From positions 62,001-126,000 of the forward strand of contig JACKQB010000004.1 in assembly GCA_024233115.1 (NCBI GenBank): a stretch of DNA of 64,000 nt, read 5' to 3'. The DNA is from Akkermansiaceae bacterium. GTDB taxonomy: Bacteria > Verrucomicrobiota > Verrucomicrobiia > Verrucomicrobiales > Akkermansiaceae. Numbering within the stretch: the stretch's first letter is position 1; every line of letters starts with the position of its first letter. Shown here piece by piece: positions 60,823 through 64,000 of the stretch. The notes beneath the pieces are model-generated. The model did no database searches. It worked only from the letters and a program-made list of their open reading frames with translations, and was not told the origin of the DNA. A program made the position numbers and the translations under genes.

Positions 60823-62673
60823 TTATCCTTTGGCCAACCTCCTACTAACAACAACCACAGGCACAACGGCCATCATCAGGAAGGAAAACCAGTCACCCAG
60901 GATCGAGTAGAGCGTCATCGGTCCGTTCTTGGGCGCGTAGGCATGACCATAGACACTTGATTTGACAAAATGGTTGCCGTTTTCGTCCTCGACCACCTGC
61001 CGTTCGCCCGTGACGGGATCGACCAGGCTTCCGGTCGGGGAGACGATGGCGCTGACCCCCGTGTTGGCACTGCGCACCATGGGGCGGCGCAGCTCGATGG
61101 CGCGGAAGCGGGCATTGGCCATGTGCTGGGTAGCGGCCACGCTTTTCTTGAACCAGCCGTCGTTGGTCACATTGAGGATGATTTGCGGTTTCGGGCGCAC
61201 AAATTTGCGTGTCAGACGGCCCACCGTATCCTCGAAGCAAACACTGGGAATCATCTGTAATTCGCCGCCGTTGACCGGGACCACCATCGGCTCGGTGGAT
61301 GTGCCGGCATCAAAATTCCCGGCAAAATCAGCGCCCGCTGAAAACTTGAACAGTTTTGCGAGGAAGGGAAGTGTGTCGACCAGGGGAATGTACTCCCCGA
61401 AGATGACGAGGTGCATTTTCCGGTAGGTGGTGATGCTTTTTTCCAGTTCCCCTTCCGCGGTGATGGCGGCGATGCTGTTGTATTGGAGCCCGCCCTCTTT
61501 CCAGGTGGCGCGCTCCCCATCGAAGTCTGATTCGAACTCGTTCATCCCCGCAACCAGGGTAAAGTGACCCAAGGGACGGATTTCCTCATCAAACAGATGA
61601 CCAGCGTCCCCAGGCAACAAATAACCCTCAAAATTATCCGCAAAGTAGAGCGGTGTCGGCAACGCGCTTTCAGGCCAGATCACCAGGTCGGGTCGCTTGA
61701 GCTCGACAGCGTCGCCGTTGATGTTCGCTTCGAGCAAGGCGACGTTGTCCCTTTCCAAAGCCTCAATCGCCTCACGTGTGGTATCAGAATACGTTTGCAG
61801 GATGTCAACAACGGCCATCGGGTCCCATTTGATGTCCTGCGCGATATTCCCTTGTACCAATAAAATCCGGACACGCTCGGTCTCCCAGCCATTGACGTCT
61901 TTCACCCGCCAGACACCGTAACAAAACTGCAGGGCTAACAGAAGTGCAGCCACACTGAAGTCGAGTCGGGGTTTGAGCTTGCCTGCTGCCGCTTCTGATT
62001 TCAGTCGGCTTGCCGTCTGCACAAGCACCGCACTCAAGAACACCGGCAGGAAGGAAAGGCCGGTTACACCCACCAAATCGGCAGCCTGTGCAAGCACGGG
62101 TGTATCGTGGAAAGCCACCCCCAGGCCATTCCAACCAAACCCGGTGAACAACCAGCCACGGAGCCACTCGAGGGAGACCCAGGCGGCGGCATTGATGAAA
62201 GCGAACTTGAGGGAGTGACCCGACTCACCAAGAGCTCCGCCTAACAATCCACGCTTGTTACCCTGTTGTTTTTTCTCGATTTTAGCCTGAATCCTACTCA
62301 CCCCACCGGAGGATGAGTCATTGTCCGGTTCGGATTTTTTTCTCCATGGATTCCCGGCGCTCACGGCAATCGCCCCCCATATCCCGAAATAAAGCGCAAG
62401 AAATGCAGCCAAGGCCATCGCGCCCAGTCCGCTGACGGTCCAGAGCCAGCTCAGGTTGACCGACCAGAAAACAAGACCTGTCAGGTAGCCGATACAAAAG
62501 CCATCGCGTTTTTTTTGCCCTCGCCAGATGGCGGGGAAGAGTGGCAGCATCCACACCCAGACCAAACCGCTGATATCCCATCCCGGGTAACAAAGAGCCA
62601 ACAGCACCCCGCTAACAAGTGCCATGAGCCACGGCCAAAGAGCCCATTGATTGATTTGAGATTGCAGGCTCAT
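60823..62673 (-). CDS. lnt: apolipoprotein N-acyltransferase
   Basis: 616 residues. About seven N-terminal TM helices (WPWLMALVSGVLLALCYPGW; AFLALYFGIWGAIAV) and a nitrilase-like domain with catalytic Glu335 (VIWPESALPTPLYF), Lys419 (YRKMHLVIFGEYIP) and Cys479 (IPSVCFEDTVGR). It N-acylates the Cys of lipoproteins in the inner membrane. The protein is longer than E. coli Lnt (512), largely because of a hydrophilic insert near residues 110-155 (SEPDNDSSSGG) and extra loops in the catalytic domain. It is convergent with the outer-membrane paralogues, so it is not in their operon. Confidence 0.95.
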   Translation of the reverse strand: MSLQSQINQWALWPWLMALVSGVLLALCYPGWDISGLVWVWMLPLFPAIWRGQKKRDGFCIGYLTGLVFWSVNLSWLWTVSGLGAMALAAFLALYFGIWGAIAVSAGNPWRKKSEPDNDSSSGGVSRIQAKIEKKQQGNKRGLLGGALGESGHSLKFAFINAAAWVSLEWLRGWLFTGFGWNGLGVAFHDTPVLAQAADLVGVTGLSFLPVFLSAVLVQTASRLKSEAAAGKLKPRLDFSVAALLLALQFCYGVWRVKDVNGWETERVRILLVQGNIAQDIKWDPMAVVDILQTYSDTTREAIEALERDNVALLEANINGDAVELKRPDLVIWPESALPTPLYFADNFEGYLLPGDAGHLFDEEIRPLGHFTLVAGMNEFESDFDGERATWKEGGLQYNSIAAITAEGELEKSITTYRKMHLVIFGEYIPLVDTLPFLAKLFKFSAGADFAGNFDAGTSTEPMVVPVNGGELQMIPSVCFEDTVGRLTRKFVRPKPQIILNVTNDGWFKKSVAATQHMANARFRAIELRRPMVRSANTGVSAIVSPTGSLVDPVTGERQVVEDENGNHFVKSSVYGHAYAPKNGPMTLYSILGDWFSFLMMAVVPVVVVSRRLAKG

Positions 62674-62681
62674 GTTAAACC

Positions 62682-62705
62682 ACGGAAATTACGGAAGGCA
62701 CGGGA
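62682..62705. repeat. 9-bp-phased ACGGAA repeat
   Basis: ACGGAA at 62682-62687 and 62691-62696 and ACGGGA at 62700-62705, spaced exactly 9 bp, in the gap upstream of lnt. A short dispersed spacer type in environmental bacteria; function unknown. Confidence 0.6.
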
Positions 62706-62745
62706 TTTTCTTTAAGTTTGCAGGGGTGCCTTCTTGGTATTTGGG

Positions 62746-62761
62746 TCCCGCGGCTGCGGGA
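62746..62761. repeat. hairpin in the lnt/phosphomutase gap
   Basis: TCCCGC-GGCT-GCGGGA follows TTGGTATTTGG and is followed by TTGGAGTTT, a combination also seen near 52960-52990 and in part at 7885. It is not a good terminator because it lacks a T-tract. Confidence 0.5.
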
Positions 62762-62772
62762 TTGGAGTTTTA

Positions 62773-64000
62773 CTACGCCATCCTTGCCTGCGCATCGGCT
62801 TCAAGGGCCACCCAGAGTGCTTCCAGGCCGGCGGCCACCTTGTCCTTGCTTGTTTGCAAGTCGGCGGACGGCTCGTCTTTTCCAAACAGGTAATACTTGA
62901 TTTTAGGCTCCGTGCCGGACGGACGCACTGCGCAGGACCGACCGTCCACTAGCTCGATGATCAACATCCCCTCCTTCGGAATGGCATCACCCTCGACATC
63001 TTCAAAATCATCCTTGGAGAAATCGCGCACACGGGAAACAGGTGTGCCATCGATTTCCGCAGGAGGATTTTCTGAATATGAAGCAGCCAGTGCTTTGATC
63101 TGTGCTGCTCCATCGGCACCCTCCATCACAAGCGCTTTGCCCAGCTCCAGATGATAGCCAAACTCCCTGTAAAGGTCATCCATGAGCGCTGCCAGGCTTT
63201 TCCCCTCGCTTTTCGCATAGGCAGCGAGCTCAGCAAACATCACAGCGGCTCCATTACCATCCTTGTCGCGGATGGTGTCGGTTCCAAGGTAGCCGTAGCT
63301 CTCCTCACCGCCGAAGATAAAGAAACGCGAATACTCGAGACGCAGTGCCCGGCTCTTCTCAGGGCTGAGTGAGCGGTAGTCGCCTTTTTTATCCGCCGGA
63401 ATGGCATCCTCGTATTTCTGCAACTTCGCGGAAATGTATTTGAAACCGGTCAGCGTATCGACGATGCCGACACCATACTTTTCAGCGATTGCACGCTGCA
63501 GCTCTGTGGTCACAAAGGTTTTAATCAATACGGCACGACTACGGTTGGAGTCGGTGATGACACCTTGGTCAAAAAACGTCTTGGTCCGGTACCACGCCAT
63601 CAGCGAGCCAATCTGGTTTCCTGTCAGCAACTGCATCCCCCCTTCGTCATTGCGGACCGCCACGCCCATACGATCGCAGTCGGGGTCAGTGCCAATGACA
63701 ATTTCCGCACCTTCTTTTTCCGCCAGTGCAATCCCCATGGCGAGGGCAGGAGCATTTTCAGGGTTCGGTGAAGCCACCGTAGGGAACCGGCCATCCTGGA
63801 CATCCTGCTCAGGAACCGTCAGCACCTCAAACCCAAGCTCGGTGAGCAGCGGCACGATACAGTGGCCACCGGTGCCGTGCAGGTTGGTGAACACAACCTT
63901 GGGTTTTTCATCACCCCCTGCCATCAGGTCAGGACGCAGTAGAAGTGTTTTGGCATCGTCCATGTAAACGCGGTCCATCACATCGCCCAGGATGTTCAGT
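62773..64000 (-). CDS. phosphoglucomutase/phosphomannomutase, N-terminally truncated by the window edge
   Basis: The frame runs to the window end, giving about 409 C-terminal residues. GTDPDCDRMGVAV is the metal-binding loop, FFIFGGEESYGYLGTD the sugar-binding motif and AVRPSGTEPKIKYYL the phosphate-binding motif of the alpha-D-phosphohexomutase superfamily. The serine-phosphate site is outside the window. The size of the visible part (with three of four domains) fits a PGM/PMM of about 570-600 residues, as in the eukaryote-like PGM2 group. It interconverts hexose 1- and 6-phosphates. Confidence 0.93.
   Translation of the reverse strand, partial: LNILGDVMDRVYMDDAKTLLLRPDLMAGGDEKPKVVFTNLHGTGGHCIVPLLTELGFEVLTVPEQDVQDGRFPTVASPNPENAPALAMGIALAEKEGAEIVIGTDPDCDRMGVAVRNDEGGMQLLTGNQIGSLMAWYRTKTFFDQGVITDSNRSRAVLIKTFVTTELQRAIAEKYGVGIVDTLTGFKYISAKLQKYEDAIPADKKGDYRSLSPEKSRALRLEYSRFFIFGGEESYGYLGTDTIRDKDGNGAAVMFAELAAYAKSEGKSLAALMDDLYREFGYHLELGKALVMEGADGAAQIKALAASYSENPPAEIDGTPVSRVRDFSKDDFEDVEGDAIPKEGMLIIELVDGRSCAVRPSGTEPKIKYYLFGKDEPSADLQTSKDKVAAGLEALWVALEADAQARMA

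Noticed and set aside
1..64000. Pentamer GTTAG/CTAAC excess
   Set aside because: The shorter word occurs no more often than composition predicts; only the TGTTAG hexamer shows excess.
1..64000. tRNA genes and CRISPR arrays
   Set aside because: No T-loop-like GGTTCRANTCC with matching arms and no regularly spaced 25-40 bp repeats were found.

Overview
The window reads as a chromosomal segment of a Gram-negative, probably marine, member of the Verrucomicrobiota (Akkermansiaceae/Rubritalea-like). This is inferred from the gene families: an LpxC-FabZ fusion followed by LpxA, apolipoprotein N-acyltransferase, a prepilin-like protein, a sulfatase, GH2, DUF1080 and ThuA proteins, Tat-exported Gfo/Idh/MocA oxidoreductases and SHD1-domain secreted proteins. 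By eye the DNA is moderately GC-rich. No rRNA, tRNA, CRISPR array, prophage or integrase was seen. The only mobile-type gene is a REP-associated tyrosine transposase (RAYT).

Layout. 0-5 kb: end of a discoidin-like protein, a secreted GH2 glycosidase and a large secreted protein with a transglutaminase-like Cys/His/Asp set. 5-9.5 kb (minus strand): prepilin-like protein, membrane protein, a 53-residue secreted peptide, MiaB, an NlpC/P60 lipoprotein and a secreted thermonuclease. 9.8-22 kb: HEAT-DUF1080 protein, topoisomerase IV/gyrase A-type subunit, ROK kinase, SelO, DUF4407 protein, and an RND efflux pair. 22-30.8 kb: RAYT with palindromic DNA, TrpS, a three-gene DUF3592/arrestin-like/P-loop operon, a candidate selenoprotein, a sulfatase and an esterase-like hydrolase. 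30.9-42.7 kb: small repair, RNA-modification and membrane genes, a DoxX/oxidoreductase/lipoprotein operon, two glycan or lipid-linked sugar genes, ApbE, a flippase-like membrane protein and a HicAB toxin-antitoxin pair. 42.8-53.6 kb (all minus): an ECF sigma factor, an anti-sigma-like/TPR/VWA membrane protein and a 2333-residue membrane protein. 53.8-64 kb: ThuA and Gfo/Idh proteins, lipid A genes, three tandem outer-membrane beta-barrel paralogues, Lnt, and the C-terminal part of a phosphohexomutase.

The most notable observation is at 27482-28348 (minus). A secreted thioredoxin-like/SHD1 protein is open across an in-frame TGA that sits exactly where the first Cys of a CGPC active site would be (UGPC). 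A hairpin lies downstream of the TGA with loop G and U at +23/+24, the positions known from the E. coli fdhF SECIS. This points to an undescribed secreted selenoprotein; a nonsense mutation is the alternative.

Other points of interest: three outer-membrane paralogues each have a sigma70-like promoter 9-10 nt from the ATG (predicted leaderless mRNAs) and their own terminator. A REP/BIME-like intergenic repeat supplies or touches the stop codons of two genes. Two 16-bp iterons lie before hicAB, whose HicA has Tyr at the usual catalytic His. The hexamer TGTTAG/CTAACA is over-represented by hand count.
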